Of a stretch of DNA of 64,000 nt, positions 33,513 to 42,548 are shown piece after piece. Position 1 is the stretch's first letter; each line of letters starts with the position of its first letter. Under the pieces are notes generated by a model that did no database searches, was not told the origin of the DNA, and was given only the letters and a program-made list of their open reading frames with translations. Source of the DNA: Bradyrhizobium quebecense (GTDB lineage: Bacteria; Pseudomonadota; Alphaproteobacteria; Rhizobiales; Xanthobacteraceae); assembly GCF_013373795.3 (NCBI RefSeq), contig NZ_CP088022.1, forward strand, positions 3,286,001-3,350,000, in the 5' to 3' direction. Position numbers and translations under genes: made by a program.

Positions 33513-34907
33513 CTACTGCACGACCTCGCCGTGCAGTGCCAGATCCAACCCTTCGCGCTCGATGTCTCGCGTCACGCGAAGCCCGACGAAGAGATTGATC
33601 ACGAACAGGATGATCAGGCTCACCACGGCATCATACACGAAAACCGTCGCGACGCCGATGCATTGATTGAGGAACTGCCCGGGATTTCCCTCCAGAACGC
33701 CTGCCGTTCCACCATACTGCTCGACCGCGAACACCCCGGTCAGCAGCGCCCCGACGATGCCGCCGAGGGCATGGACGCCGAAGCAGTCCAGCGCGTCATC
33801 GTAGCTGAACAAGCGCTTCAGGCCGGTGCATCCCCAGTAGCAGCAGACGCCGGCGGCAATGCCGATGGCGAAAGCGCCGACCGGACCGACGAAACCGGAG
33901 GCCGGCGTGATCGCGACGAGGCCCGCAACGGCACCCGAGCAGATGCCGACGACGGTCGGCTTGCCCTTCAACGCCCATTCCACCAGCATCCAGGTGAAGG
34001 CCGCCACTGCCGTCGCGATCTGGGTCACCAGCATGGCCATGCCCGCCTGCATTCCCGCCGTGACGGCGGAGCCGGCGTTGAAGCCGAACCAGCCGACCCA
34101 CAGCAGCGAGGCGCCGATGAAGGTCAGCACCATGTTGTGCGCCGGCCCCGTCTCGACGCGCTTTCCAAGCATGATGGCGCACATCAGCCCGGCCACGCCG
34201 GCATTGATGTGCACCACGGTGCCGCCGGCGAAATCGAGAACCTTGACATAGGCGGCATCATTGCCCGCCGAGAAGATCCCGTCAGGGCCCCAGACCCAAT
34301 GCGCGATCGGCGCATAGACGAAGATCGCCCACAGCCCGATGAACCAGAGCATCGCCGAGAACTTCATCCGCTCGGCAAACGCTCCGGCAATCAGCGCCGG
34401 CGTGATGATGGCGAACGTCATCTGGAAGCAGATGTAAACCGACTCGGGGATGGTCGCGGCAAGCGGATTGGGATTGCCGATGCCACCCTTGCCGATGTCG
34501 CTCAGGATGTCCTTGAGGAACATGCGATCCAGACCGCCGATGAACGGCGTGCCGGCACGAAACGCCAGGCTGTAGGTCAGGACGGCAAACAGGATCGTGA
34601 CCAGGCAGGTGACGGCGAAGCTGGTCATCACGGTGTCGCCGACGTTCTTCTTGCGCACCATGCCGCCATAGAACAGGCCGAGCCCCGGGATCGTCATCAT
34701 CAGGACGAGCGCGACTGACGTGAGCATCCAGGCGGTGTCGCCCGAGTTCGGCGTGCACTTCTCGAGAATCTTGCCGCCGCAGGCCGGTGGCGCCGCATCC
34801 TCAGCCAGCGCGAGGTCGCTAAATAGCAGGCAAAGAACCGCCACCCCCAGCAAGGCAACCACGATTCTCACGAGCTTCTGGCGCGTGTGTGTCCCAGACT
34901 CCATCAT
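33513..34907 (-). CDS. amtB: Ammonium transporter AmtB
   Basis: A 464-residue Amt/MEP protein with a cleaved signal (MMESGTHTRQKLVRIVVALL, then LALAEDAAPP) and 11 membrane spans. Signatures include TAWMLTSVALVLMMTIPGLG-LFYGGMVRKKN, the twin-histidine pore residues in the blocks around GGTVVHINAGVAGL and FGVHALGGIVGALLTGVFA, and GWFGFNAGSA. ATG 34905-34907 has GGAGG upstream and gives a normal signal peptide. No glnK gene is adjacent, unlike most amtB loci. A sigma-54-like sequence lies about 320 bases upstream. Confidence 0.94.
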   Translation of the reverse strand: MMESGTHTRQKLVRIVVALLGVAVLCLLFSDLALAEDAAPPACGGKILEKCTPNSGDTAWMLTSVALVLMMTIPGLGLFYGGMVRKKNVGDTVMTSFAVTCLVTILFAVLTYSLAFRAGTPFIGGLDRMFLKDILSDIGKGGIGNPNPLAATIPESVYICFQMTFAIITPALIAGAFAERMKFSAMLWFIGLWAIFVYAPIAHWVWGPDGIFSAGNDAAYVKVLDFAGGTVVHINAGVAGLMCAIMLGKRVETGPAHNMVLTFIGASLLWVGWFGFNAGSAVTAGMQAGMAMLVTQIATAVAAFTWMLVEWALKGKPTVVGICSGAVAGLVAITPASGFVGPVGAFAIGIAAGVCCYWGCTGLKRLFSYDDALDCFGVHALGGIVGALLTGVFAVEQYGGTAGVLEGNPGQFLNQCIGVATVFVYDAVVSLIILFVINLFVGLRVTRDIEREGLDLALHGEVVQ

Positions 34908-35403
34908 CGTCCTCCCTTCACAAGAAATGCTGCTGTTCGGAATGGGCGCGGCGCGTTCTGCGCGAGCGAAGGGCGACCTGCGCGCTCGGTTAGGGTGATG
35001 TCTCGAAGCGCCGCGGTACGGGTGGCGGGATGCAGCGAAGTCGCTGCGGTATGAGGCCCGACGTAAGGCACAAAGGCCACCTGCTCGGCGGCGCGGCGGA
35101 GGCCGTGGTGCGCGGATGGCTGGAGAATGACGGCGACTAGCCTCATCGCGGCCAGCCCTTCCCATGGGTCCCCAGGCCGGAACCGCAGCAACGGCTTCCG
35201 GCACGATTTCTAGCCAAATTCAATCAAGATTCGTGCCACCGACGCGTGCGGCGTAACACATTGAAGACACTGTGACTTTAATCCGCGCACGGAACGGCTT
35301 CGCGCTCCATTGCACGTTCTCGCAGCAAGCGACCGATGGAAAAATAGGCAGCAGCCGCGACTGCCCTCGCATGGGGCAGTCGCCATCTGGCCGGGATCGG
35401 AAG
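34908..35403. other. Long intergenic region upstream of amtB
   Basis: About 500 bases between the amtB start and the MFS stop. Apart from the sigma-54-like site at 35224-35238 I see no convincing gene: open frames here lack ribosome-binding sites and recognisable protein features. It probably contains the amtB leader and promoter. Confidence 0.5.
35224..35238 (-). promoter_or_regulatory. Sigma-54-like promoter element for amtB
   Basis: Reverse-strand TGGCACGAATCTTGA: the -24 element TGGCACG is exact, the spacing of four bases before the -12 element is right, but TTGA replaces TTGC. Nitrogen control of amtB through RpoN/NtrC is common. The site is 317 bases from the start codon, implying a long leader. 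Confidence 0.3.
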
Positions 35404-36636
35404 CTAGGCGGCCTTGAGCAGCGGCGGTTGCGCCGGCCGGATCAGCGCGAAGGCGACCTGGATGATGCCGCCGGCAAGACCGAGTGCGATGCCGATCCGC
35501 CAGGCCATGGTGTAGGAGCCGAGCGAGTCGTAGATCACCCCTCCTCCGTAGGCGCCGAGGAAGCTGCCGACCTGGTGGCTCATGAAGGCAAGGCCCTGGA
35601 TCATCGCCTGCCAGCGCAGACCGAACATCTCGGCCACCGCGCCCGCGACCAGCGGACCGACGCCCATCCAGAGGAAGCCCATGATGGCGCCGAACAGCAA
35701 TGTCGAGCCCGGCGTTGCCGGCAGCATGAAGTACCAGGCGAGCGCCAGCGAGCGCAGGATGTAGATGCCGCCGAGCAGCGCGAGCTTGTTCCAGCGCTGG
35801 CCGGCCCAGCCGAAGAACAGCGAGCCCAGCACGTTGAAGCCGCCGATCATGCCGAGCGTCTGCGCGCTCAGCATCGGATCCAGTCCACAGATCGCCAGAT
35901 ACGACGGCAGATGGGTGGTGAGGAAGACAAGCTGCATGCCGCAGACCATGTAGGCGCAGGTCATCACCACGAAGGATGCGTTGCCGAACGCGGTCTTGGC
36001 CGCGGTCGCCGCCGTGGCGTTGCCGATATCATCGGCCGAGGGCTTCGGCAGCGGGATCCTGTCGACGCGACCGGCGTACAGCGCGGCTGGAATCATCCCG
36101 ATCGACAGGATGACGAATCCGGCAAGCCCGACGCGCCAACCAAACCCTTCATTGAGCATCTGGCCGATCGGTGCCGAGAGCAACGCGCCGAGCGAGCCCG
36201 CGGCGGAGACGATGCCGAGCACGGTCGAACGCACAGTCTCCGACACCGCGCGCGCTGCGACCGACATGGCGATCGCATTCGCGGTGCAGGCGAGCGAAAG
36301 GCCGATCAGCACACCGGCGCCGATCATGATGGCGACGAGCCCATGTGCCGTCGTCATCAGCACGAGGCCCGCGATGTAGGCCAGCGCACCGACCACCATG
36401 ATCGGGCGGAAGCCGTAGCGCACCGTCATCGCGCCCGCGAGCGGCTGCAGGAAGCCCCAGGCGAGGTTCTGCACCGCCAGCGCCAGCGTGAAATGCGACA
36501 CCGAGATGCCGATGTCGTGCGTCAGCGGCTGCATGAAGATGCCAAGGCTCTGCCGCAGCCCCATGCTCAGCGTGAGCATGATGGAGGCACCGATCAAAAT
36601 GGGAAGCGTGGGACGCAGGACCTGCAACAGGGGCAT
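35404..36636 (-). CDS. MFS transporter
   Basis: A 410-residue protein with 12 membrane spans. Starts MPLLQVLRPTLPILIGASIM; the typical MFS loop is NLAWGFLQPLAGAMTVRYGF-RP after span 2, and motif-like GMIGGFNVLGSLFFGWAGQR after span 8. It is of the 12-span type seen in oxalate/formate-like or general antiporter groups; substrate unknown. The TetR regulator at 36770 is divergent, and an exact palindrome sits between them. Confidence 0.87.
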   Translation of the reverse strand: MPLLQVLRPTLPILIGASIMLTLSMGLRQSLGIFMQPLTHDIGISVSHFTLALAVQNLAWGFLQPLAGAMTVRYGFRPIMVVGALAYIAGLVLMTTAHGLVAIMIGAGVLIGLSLACTANAIAMSVAARAVSETVRSTVLGIVSAAGSLGALLSAPIGQMLNEGFGWRVGLAGFVILSIGMIPAALYAGRVDRIPLPKPSADDIGNATAATAAKTAFGNASFVVMTCAYMVCGMQLVFLTTHLPSYLAICGLDPMLSAQTLGMIGGFNVLGSLFFGWAGQRWNKLALLGGIYILRSLALAWYFMLPATPGSTLLFGAIMGFLWMGVGPLVAGAVAEMFGLRWQAMIQGLAFMSHQVGSFLGAYGGGVIYDSLGSYTMAWRIGIALGLAGGIIQVAFALIRPAQPPLLKAA

Positions 36637-36701
36637 TGTTCTTGTTCTCCCGGATCGGCGCGGCACGATAGCCACAGCCTGCGATTCACGCATGTTTTGG
36701 T

Positions 36702-36743
36702 TACACAGACCTGTGTACTTAGGCTATACAGGGGGAGACCTGT
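36702..36743. promoter_or_regulatory. TetR operator between MFS and TetR genes
   Basis: Perfect palindrome TACACAG-ac-CTGTGTA at 36702-36717, followed by a looser ACAGG-N6-CCTGT at 36728-36743. Both lie in the 133-base divergent promoter, an arrangement typical of a TetR repressor controlling itself and a transporter. Confidence 0.7.
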
Positions 36744-36769
36744 CAAGCGAAGAGGATCACGGCCGGCGC

Positions 36770-37372
36770 ATGGCTTCCCCGCCTCCCAAACAGACCATGA
36801 AAGAGCGGATCCTCGAGACCGCCGACAAACTGTTCTACCTGCAGGGCATTCGTGCCATCGGCGTCGACACCATCGCGGCCGAGATCGGCATCAGCAAACG
36901 CACGCTCTACAATCACTTCCCGTCCAAGGACGCGCTGATCGAGGCCTATTTGCAGCGCCGCTTCGTGCAGCCCCGCTCCTCCGACAAGCCGCCGGCCGAG
37001 CAGATCCTCGCAACCTTCGATTCGCTGGAGCGACGATTCTCGGCGAAGGATTTTCGCGGCTGCCCGTTCGTGAACGCGGTCGCCGAGCTCGGGCCGGACG
37101 ACGAGGACCGCACCGTCCGCAATATCGCCGTCGCCTTCAAGGAAAGCCGCCGGGTCTGGTTTCGCGATCTGCTGCGGCAGCTTGGCGTTGCCGATGCCGA
37201 GGGACTTGCGACCCAGCTGACGCTCTTGGTCGACGGCTCGATCGCGCAGGACCTGGTGCGCGACGATCCAGCCATGGCGCGCGCGGCGAAGGAAGCCGCC
37301 CGCGTGCTGCTGGCGAATGCGGGCGTCACGGTCGGCGGCTCCGCGCCCGCGGACAAGAAGCGCACTGGATAA
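36770..37372 (+). CDS. TetR/AcrR-family transcriptional regulator
   Basis: A 200-residue repressor: N-terminal helix-turn-helix TMKERILETADKLFYLQGIR, AIGVDTIAAEIGISKRTLYN-HFPSKDALIEAYLQRRF, then an all-helical effector domain containing FRGCPFVNAVAELGPDDED. ATG 36770 is the first suitable start after the operator. Divergent from the MFS gene and presumably regulates it. Confidence 0.93.
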   Translation: MASPPPKQTMKERILETADKLFYLQGIRAIGVDTIAAEIGISKRTLYNHFPSKDALIEAYLQRRFVQPRSSDKPPAEQILATFDSLERRFSAKDFRGCPFVNAVAELGPDDEDRTVRNIAVAFKESRRVWFRDLLRQLGVADAEGLATQLTLLVDGSIAQDLVRDDPAMARAAKEAARVLLANAGVTVGGSAPADKKRTG

Positions 37373-37504
37373 ATCCGGTTGCGTACACAAGTCCGGTTTG
37401 GTTGGTAGCGTTGACGGCACGCGACGGAATTCCCGACTGGATATTCCGTCCGGCGAGATTGACGGCGACCGCGCGACAACCTGCGGCACAACTGGGGAAC
37501 GACC

Positions 37505-38710
37505 ATGGACAATCTGAAGGTGACGGCCACCGGCTACGACTTCGCGCCGGCGCGCGCCGCCATGCAGCGCTATATCGACAACAATCTGCTGTCCGGCATC
37601 TCCTGGTCGGTTCTGGTCGGGCGCGACATCGCCGACACGGGCTGCGTCGGATGGGCCGACAAGGAAGCGCAGATCCCGCTGCGCACCGACCACATCTTCC
37701 GGGTGTTCTCCAACACCAAGCTGATCACCTCCTGCGCGGCGCTGCTGTTGTTCGAGGAAGGCCGGTTCCGGCTTGACGATCCGATCGAGACCTTCATCCC
37801 GCAGCTCGGCAACCGCAAGGTGCTGCGGCCGGGCGCGACGTCGATCGATGACACCGAACCGGCGCAGAGTTCGGTCACCATCCGCCAACTGCTGAGCCAC
37901 AGTGCCGGCTTGAGCTACGGTTTCTTCGATCCCGGCACCGTCATTTTCAAAGCGCTCAACGAGCGCGGCGTGCACAATCCTAATACGACCTTGGCTGAGA
38001 TGGTCGACGTGCTCGCCGGTCTGCCGCTGATCTATCAGCCGGGTACATCGTGGGAATACTCGCTCGCGATCGATGTGATCGCGCGTCTGGTGGAAGTCGT
38101 CAGCGGCCAGACCTTCGACAAATTCATCAAGGCGCGCATCCTCGATCCGCTCGGCATGGTCGATACCGGCTTCGTCGTTCCGGAAAGGGATCAAGGGCGG
38201 CTCGTGGCCTACTACGCCGGCGCAGATCTGATGGAGCCGATGAAGCCGGGCCTCACCCGCACCGACGATGCGCCCTTCCCCGGCGCCTATCTGCGCCCGG
38301 TCGCAAGGCTCAATGGCGGCGGCGGCCTGGTGTCGACACTGCCCGACATGGTCGCGCTGATCCGCAGCCTGCTGCCCGGCGGACCGACGCTGCTGAAGCC
38401 GGACACGATCGCAATGATGATGTCCAACCAGTTGCCCGAAGGACAATGGATCCGCTTCGCGATGATGGGCGAGCAACCCGGCAAGGCGCACGGGCTTGCC
38501 GGTGGCCTGATCCTCACCCCCTCGCCGATCGATCATCCCGACGCGGCCGGCGAGTTCTACTGGGGCGGCGTCGCGGGCACGCAGTGGTGGATTTCGCCGA
38601 AGACTGGCATCGCCGGCGTCATGATGGCGCAGCGCCAGATGGCGTTCGTCCATCCGTTCTCGTTCGAGTTCAAGCGCATGGCCTATGACGCGGTGAAGCG
38701 CGGAAGATAG
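37505..38710 (+). CDS. Serine hydrolase, class C beta-lactamase family
   Basis: A 401-residue cytosolic-looking protein (no signal peptide) of the beta-lactamase/esterase EstB-type family. Catalytic SxxK is in FRVFSNTKLITS (Ser-Asn-Thr-Lys), a Tyr motif in WEYSLAIDVIARLVE, with LLSHSAGLSYGF in between and a C-terminal YWGGVAGTQWWISP in the position of the KTG-like strand. Absence of a signal sequence favours an esterase or peptidase role over antibiotic resistance. Substrate unknown. Confidence 0.85.
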   Translation: MDNLKVTATGYDFAPARAAMQRYIDNNLLSGISWSVLVGRDIADTGCVGWADKEAQIPLRTDHIFRVFSNTKLITSCAALLLFEEGRFRLDDPIETFIPQLGNRKVLRPGATSIDDTEPAQSSVTIRQLLSHSAGLSYGFFDPGTVIFKALNERGVHNPNTTLAEMVDVLAGLPLIYQPGTSWEYSLAIDVIARLVEVVSGQTFDKFIKARILDPLGMVDTGFVVPERDQGRLVAYYAGADLMEPMKPGLTRTDDAPFPGAYLRPVARLNGGGGLVSTLPDMVALIRSLLPGGPTLLKPDTIAMMMSNQLPEGQWIRFAMMGEQPGKAHGLAGGLILTPSPIDHPDAAGEFYWGGVAGTQWWISPKTGIAGVMMAQRQMAFVHPFSFEFKRMAYDAVKRGR

Positions 38711-38748
38711 GTCACCCACCCTGTCGCCACCCGCGCATGCGGGTGACC

Positions 38749-38824
38749 TAGTATTCCAGAGGCGGTGTTGTCTGAACGAGAGGCCGCGGCGTACTGGATA
38801 CCCCGCTTTCGCGGGGTATGACGA
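38749..38824. repeat. Intergenic repeat, TATTCCAGAG...GCCGCGGCGTACTGG type, copy 1
   Basis: Shares TATTCCAGAG and GCCGCGGCGTACTGG with 52470-52571, and ends in a CCCCGC..GCGGGG hairpin (38801-38817). It separates the serine hydrolase from pleD, which converge. Confidence 0.6.
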
Positions 38825-38849
38825 CCGATGGTGCGGAGAGCGTGGCGCG

Positions 38850-40223
38850 CTACGCAGCGGCCGAAACCACGCGGTTGCGGCCGTCGTGCTTGGCGCGATA
38901 GAGCGCGGTGTCGGCGCGCTTGAGCACGTCGCTGACCTGCTCGCCCTTTCGCTCCAGCGTGGTGAGCCCGATCGAGATCGTGACTGTGATCCGCTTGCCG
39001 CCCTTGTTGACGGCAAACGGCTCGCCCGCGATCGAGCGGCGCAGCCGCTCGGCGACCATGCCGGCGACATGCAGATCGGTCTCCGGCATCACGATCACGA
39101 ACTCCTCGCCGCCATAGCGGCAGGCGAGATCGATGCCGCGGATCGACTTGCGGATGCGAACGGCGAATTCGCGCAGCACGTCGTCGCCGGCGTCATGGCC
39201 GTAGGTGTCGTTGATCGCCTTGAAGTAGTCGATGTCGAGGATCATCAGCGCCAGCGGCTTGCCGCGGATCGAAGCCTGCTCCGCCAAGGTCGCGAGGTGG
39301 CTCTCCATGTAGCGCCGGTTGTTGAGGCCGGTCAGCGCATCGGTGATCGCCATCTCGATCGAGTTCTGGACATTGTCGCGCAGATGATCGGTGTAGCGGC
39401 GGCGGCGGATCTGGGTGCGCGCCCGCGCCAGCAATTCGTTCTTGTCGACAGGACGCAGCAGATAGTCGTTGACGCCGATCTCGAGCCCGCGCATCAGCCG
39501 CGTGTTGTTGTCGGCATCCGAGACCGCGAGGATCGGCACCTGGCGCGTACGCTCGAGCGAGCGGGCCTGGCTGCACAGCCGCAGGCCATCGAAATTGTCG
39601 AGGCTGAGCGAGACGATCAGGAGATCGTAGTTGCCCTCGGCGGCGTGAAACAGCGCTTCCGACGGATTGGTCTCGACGTCGACGGTGTGCTCGGCGGAGA
39701 GGATCGGCGCCAGCTTCTCGTAGGACGACGGCCGGTCGTCGACCAGCAGGATGCGGCCGCCGGTACCCCGGTCGGCGATCGCGCTGCGCTCGGGCGCCTG
39801 CATGCCGATCTCGAGCGAGGTGATGGCGCGCATGCGCAGCTCATCGGTCATCATCTTCAGCCGTGTCAGCGAGCGCACGCGTGCGATCAGCACGACGTCG
39901 GACACCGGCTTGGTGAGGAAGTCATCGGCGCCGGCTTCAAGGCCGCGCACGCGATCGGCAGGACTGTCGAGCGCAGTGACGATGACGACGGGAATGAAAT
40001 GGGTCGCCGGATTCGACTTCAGCCGGCGGCAGACCTCGAATCCATCCATGTCCGGCATCATGACGTCGAGCAGGATGATGTCGCATTCCGCGCGCGTGCA
40101 GATCTCCAGCGCCTCGGTTCCGTTGGACGCGGTCAGCACATCGAAGTATTCGGCTGACAAGCGGGCTTCCAACAGCCTGACGTTCGCCGGAACGTCATCG
40201 ACGACGAGGATACGCGCGGACAT
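38850..40223 (-). CDS. pleD: PleD family diguanylate cyclase response regulator
   Basis: A 457-residue protein with two receiver domains and a GGDEF domain. First REC: ILVVDDVPANVRLLEARLSA, with ILLDVMMPDMDGFEV (phospho-acceptor Asp about 53). Second, divergent REC: RILLVDDRPSSYEKLAPILS. GGDEF domain: ITDALTGLNNRRYMES, DIDYFKAINDTYGHDAGD, RYGGEEFVIVMPE (catalytic GGEEF), with an inhibitory c-di-GMP site RGID five residues before it. In Caulobacter PleD makes c-di-GMP at the cell pole during the swarmer-to-stalked transition. It lies 15 bases downstream of divK. Confidence 0.96.
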   Translation of the reverse strand: MSARILVVDDVPANVRLLEARLSAEYFDVLTASNGTEALEICTRAECDIILLDVMMPDMDGFEVCRRLKSNPATHFIPVVIVTALDSPADRVRGLEAGADDFLTKPVSDVVLIARVRSLTRLKMMTDELRMRAITSLEIGMQAPERSAIADRGTGGRILLVDDRPSSYEKLAPILSAEHTVDVETNPSEALFHAAEGNYDLLIVSLSLDNFDGLRLCSQARSLERTRQVPILAVSDADNNTRLMRGLEIGVNDYLLRPVDKNELLARARTQIRRRRYTDHLRDNVQNSIEMAITDALTGLNNRRYMESHLATLAEQASIRGKPLALMILDIDYFKAINDTYGHDAGDDVLREFAVRIRKSIRGIDLACRYGGEEFVIVMPETDLHVAGMVAERLRRSIAGEPFAVNKGGKRITVTISIGLTTLERKGEQVSDVLKRADTALYRAKHDGRNRVVSAAA

Positions 40224-40238
40224 GGCACCACAACTCCC

Positions 40239-40604
40239 CTATCCGATAAAGCGTCGGACAGTCTCAATAAATTTGCCGACCGAGATCGGCTTGGACAAAT
40301 AGGCTTCGCAGCCGCCCTCGCGGATGCGTTCTTCGTCGCCCTTCATGGCGAAGGCGGTGACCGCGACCACCGGAATCGTGCGCAGATCGGGATCGTCCTT
40401 GATCCAGCGCGTAACCTCGAGGCCGGAAACCTGGGGCAGTTGAATATCCATCAGGATGAGGTCGGGGCGCAGCTTGCGGACGAGATCGAGCGCTTCGAAG
40501 CCATTGCTGGTGCCCGAAGTCTGATAGCCATGCGCTTCCAACAGATCGCGAAAGAGCTTCATGTTGAGCTCGTTGTCCTCCACGATCAGGACGGTTTTGG
40601 CCAT
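40239..40604 (-). CDS. divK: Single-domain response regulator DivK
   Basis: A 121-residue receiver domain: [20 protein letters not shown], phospho-acceptor Asp in [51 protein letters not shown]. Start at ATG 40602-40604; the longer open frame is not conserved. In alphaproteobacteria DivK is the polar switch that signals through DivL/CckA to CtrA. The divK-pleD pair is the usual order. Confidence 0.95.
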   Translation of the reverse strand: MAKTVLIVEDNELNMKLFRDLLEAHGYQTSGTSNGFEALDLVRKLRPDLILMDIQLPQVSGLEVTRWIKDDPDLRTIPVVAVTAFAMKGDEERIREGGCEAYLSKPISVGKFIETVRRFIG

Positions 40605-40832
40605 CCCGTCCCTCCCAGACTTAGGAAACAGGCCCGGCTGCGGCACCTCACGCACCGCGCGCGGAGCGCGTCGAAAATGTGAATTCAAACTAGCGCCAGA
40701 ATCGCTCTAACCCGTTAACCCGGAGTCCAACTTCCGCAGCGTGGTTTCCGTTGCTTGAACACATGCGGAAGACTCGGGCATGATGGGCCTCTCATTAGAG
40801 ACCATAAGTTAACGGAAAGGCAAACCGGCGCG

Positions 40833-41132
40833 TTGAAAAAGCCTGTTCACAACCCCCGGGAAGTCGCTGAAATCGTTGCGATTCAGGCGCTCGGCTTCAT
40901 TGCCGGCGATCCCGAGCGGCTGGGCTTGTTCCTGGCCGAAACCGGAATCGGTCCGGAGACGCTGCGGAACGCTGCGTCCAATCCTCAATTTCTTGCGAGC
41001 GTACTCGATTTCGTGATGCGCGACGATGCCACCGTGAAGGCCTTCGCCGCGGCCTCCGAACTGCACCCGACCAACATCGCTGCCGCCCACCAGGTGCTAG
41101 GTGACCCGAAATGGGAGCGCGACGTGCCGTGA
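40833..41132 (+). CDS. DUF3572 domain-containing protein
   Basis: A protein of about 99 residues. The conserved core is EIVAIQALGFIAGDPERLGL, then FLAETGIGPETLRNAASNPQ and FVMRDDATVKAFAAASELHP. The likely start is a TTG at 40833 (LKKPVHNPREVA); an alternative TTG at 40755 gives a longer, less conserved N-terminus. The dinB gene overlaps its stop (GTGA, 41129), a coupling typical of this pair in Rhizobiales. Function unknown. Confidence 0.85.
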   Translation: MKKPVHNPREVAEIVAIQALGFIAGDPERLGLFLAETGIGPETLRNAASNPQFLASVLDFVMRDDATVKAFAAASELHPTNIAAAHQVLGDPKWERDVP

Positions 41133-42427
41133 CGACGGCAGCGCCATCTTCCGACGGCCCCCTCAGTTTCTGCCGAGACTGCCTCGGCGATCTCGATATC
41201 AAGGTGAAGCGATGCAGCCATTGTGGCTCGCCGCGGCTGGTGCGTCATCGCACCCTGCCCGCGCTGGCGCTGGCGCATATCGACTGCGACGCGTTCTATG
41301 CCACCGTCGAGAAGCGCGACAATCCTGAGATCGCCGACCGCCCCGTCATCATCGGCGGCGGCAAGCGCGGCGTGGTGTCGGCTGCCTGCTACATCGCCCG
41401 CACCTACGGCGTCCGTTCGGCGATGCCGATGTTCAAGGCGCTGGAACTCTGCCCCGACGCCACCGTGATCCCGCCCGACATGGCGAAATATGTCCGGGTC
41501 GGGCGCGAGGTGCGCCAGGCCATGCAGGCGCTGACGCCGCTGGTCGAGCCGCTGTCGATCGACGAGGCCTTCCTCGATCTCTCCGGCACGCAGCGCGTCC
41601 ACGGCATGATCCCGGCCAAGGTGCTTGCCAAATTCGCCCGCGACGTCGAGCGCGATATCGGCATCACGGTGTCAGTCGGGCTGTCCTGCAACAAGTTCCT
41701 CGCCAAGATCGCCTCCGACCTCGACAAGCCGAGGGGCTTCGCCACGCTCGACCAGGACGAGGCGCGCGAGATGCTGGCCAGCAAACCGGTCGGCTTCATC
41801 TACGGCGTCGGCCCTGCGACCCAGGAGAAGCTCGTGCAGCGCGGCTTCCGCGTCATCGCCGACCTGCAGCGCGCCGACGAGAACGAGTTGATGAAGCAGT
41901 TCGCCAGCGAAGGCCGCAGGCTGTGGCGGCTGGCGCGCGGCATCGACGACCGCACGGTGGTGCCCGATCGCGGCGCCAAGACGATCTCGAGCGAGACCAC
42001 ATTCGAGACCGACATCCGCGATTTTGCAATCCTGGAAAAACTGCTCTGGAAGCTGTCGGAGAAGACCTCGGCGCGGCTGAAAAGCAGCGACCTCTCGGGC
42101 TGCACGATCACGCTGAAGCTGAAGACCGCCGACTTCCGCCAGCGCACCCGCTCGCAATCGATCCAGACCCCGACCCAATTGGCCGCAAAGATCTTTGCGG
42201 TGACGCGCGAGATGCTGGTGAAGGAGATCGACGGCACTGCCTTCCGCCTGATGGGCGCCGGCGTCAGCGCGCTGCGCCCGGGGGCGCAGGCCAACGACTC
42301 CGACATGCTCGACCGCCGCTCGGCGCACGCCGAACGCGCGATCGACAATCTGCGCAAGAAGTTCGGCAACGCCGCCGTGATCCGGGGTATCGCCTATGAG
42401 GGGCCGCAGAAGAACGCGGAGGACTAG
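41129..42427 (+). CDS. dinB: DNA polymerase IV (DinB) with N-terminal zinc ribbon
   Basis: A Y-family translesion polymerase of about 432 residues (GTG 41129; ATG 41111 would add six). N-terminal CRDC..CSHCG zinc ribbon (about residues 15-34) precedes the polymerase, a feature of the rhizobial Pol IV form. Catalytic motifs LAHIDCDAFYATVEKRDNPE and EPLSIDEAFLDLS; little finger domain with DIRDFAILEKLLWKLSEKTS. The C-terminus lacks a clear canonical beta-clamp motif, as far as can be judged. Coupled to the DUF3572 gene. Confidence 0.93.
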   Translation: MTTAAPSSDGPLSFCRDCLGDLDIKVKRCSHCGSPRLVRHRTLPALALAHIDCDAFYATVEKRDNPEIADRPVIIGGGKRGVVSAACYIARTYGVRSAMPMFKALELCPDATVIPPDMAKYVRVGREVRQAMQALTPLVEPLSIDEAFLDLSGTQRVHGMIPAKVLAKFARDVERDIGITVSVGLSCNKFLAKIASDLDKPRGFATLDQDEAREMLASKPVGFIYGVGPATQEKLVQRGFRVIADLQRADENELMKQFASEGRRLWRLARGIDDRTVVPDRGAKTISSETTFETDIRDFAILEKLLWKLSEKTSARLKSSDLSGCTITLKLKTADFRQRTRSQSIQTPTQLAAKIFAVTREMLVKEIDGTAFRLMGAGVSALRPGAQANDSDMLDRRSAHAERAIDNLRKKFGNAAVIRGIAYEGPQKNAED

Positions 42428-42449
42428 AAGCTACTCGGTTTCAACGGCC

Positions 42450-42533
42450 GTCATTGCGAGGAGCGAAGCGACGAAGCAATCCATCGCTCCGCATATACTG
42501 AAGCATGGATTGCTTCGCTTCGCTCGCAATGAC
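42450..42533. repeat. Intergenic repeat, GTCATTGCGAG family, copy 2
   Basis: GTCATTGCGAGGAGCGAAGC ... AAGCAATCCATCG ... ATGGATTGCTTCGCTTCGCT ... CGCAATGACGA. Between dinB and the convergent RidA gene. Confidence 0.8.
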
Positions 42534-42548
42534 GATGAGACACTGTCC

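Noticed and set aside
32397..34718. 773-codon plus-strand frame over rpmG and amtB
   Set aside because: Antisense of AmtB and out of frame with L33.
35272..37776. 834-codon plus-strand frame across the MFS, TetR and hydrolase genes
   Set aside because: It crosses three well-supported genes on both strands and a clear operator region; no motifs match.
40605..40832. CtrA binding sites upstream of divK
   Set aside because: TTAA-N7-TTAAC is not matched; GTTAAC and TTAACG fragments occur but lack the spacing.
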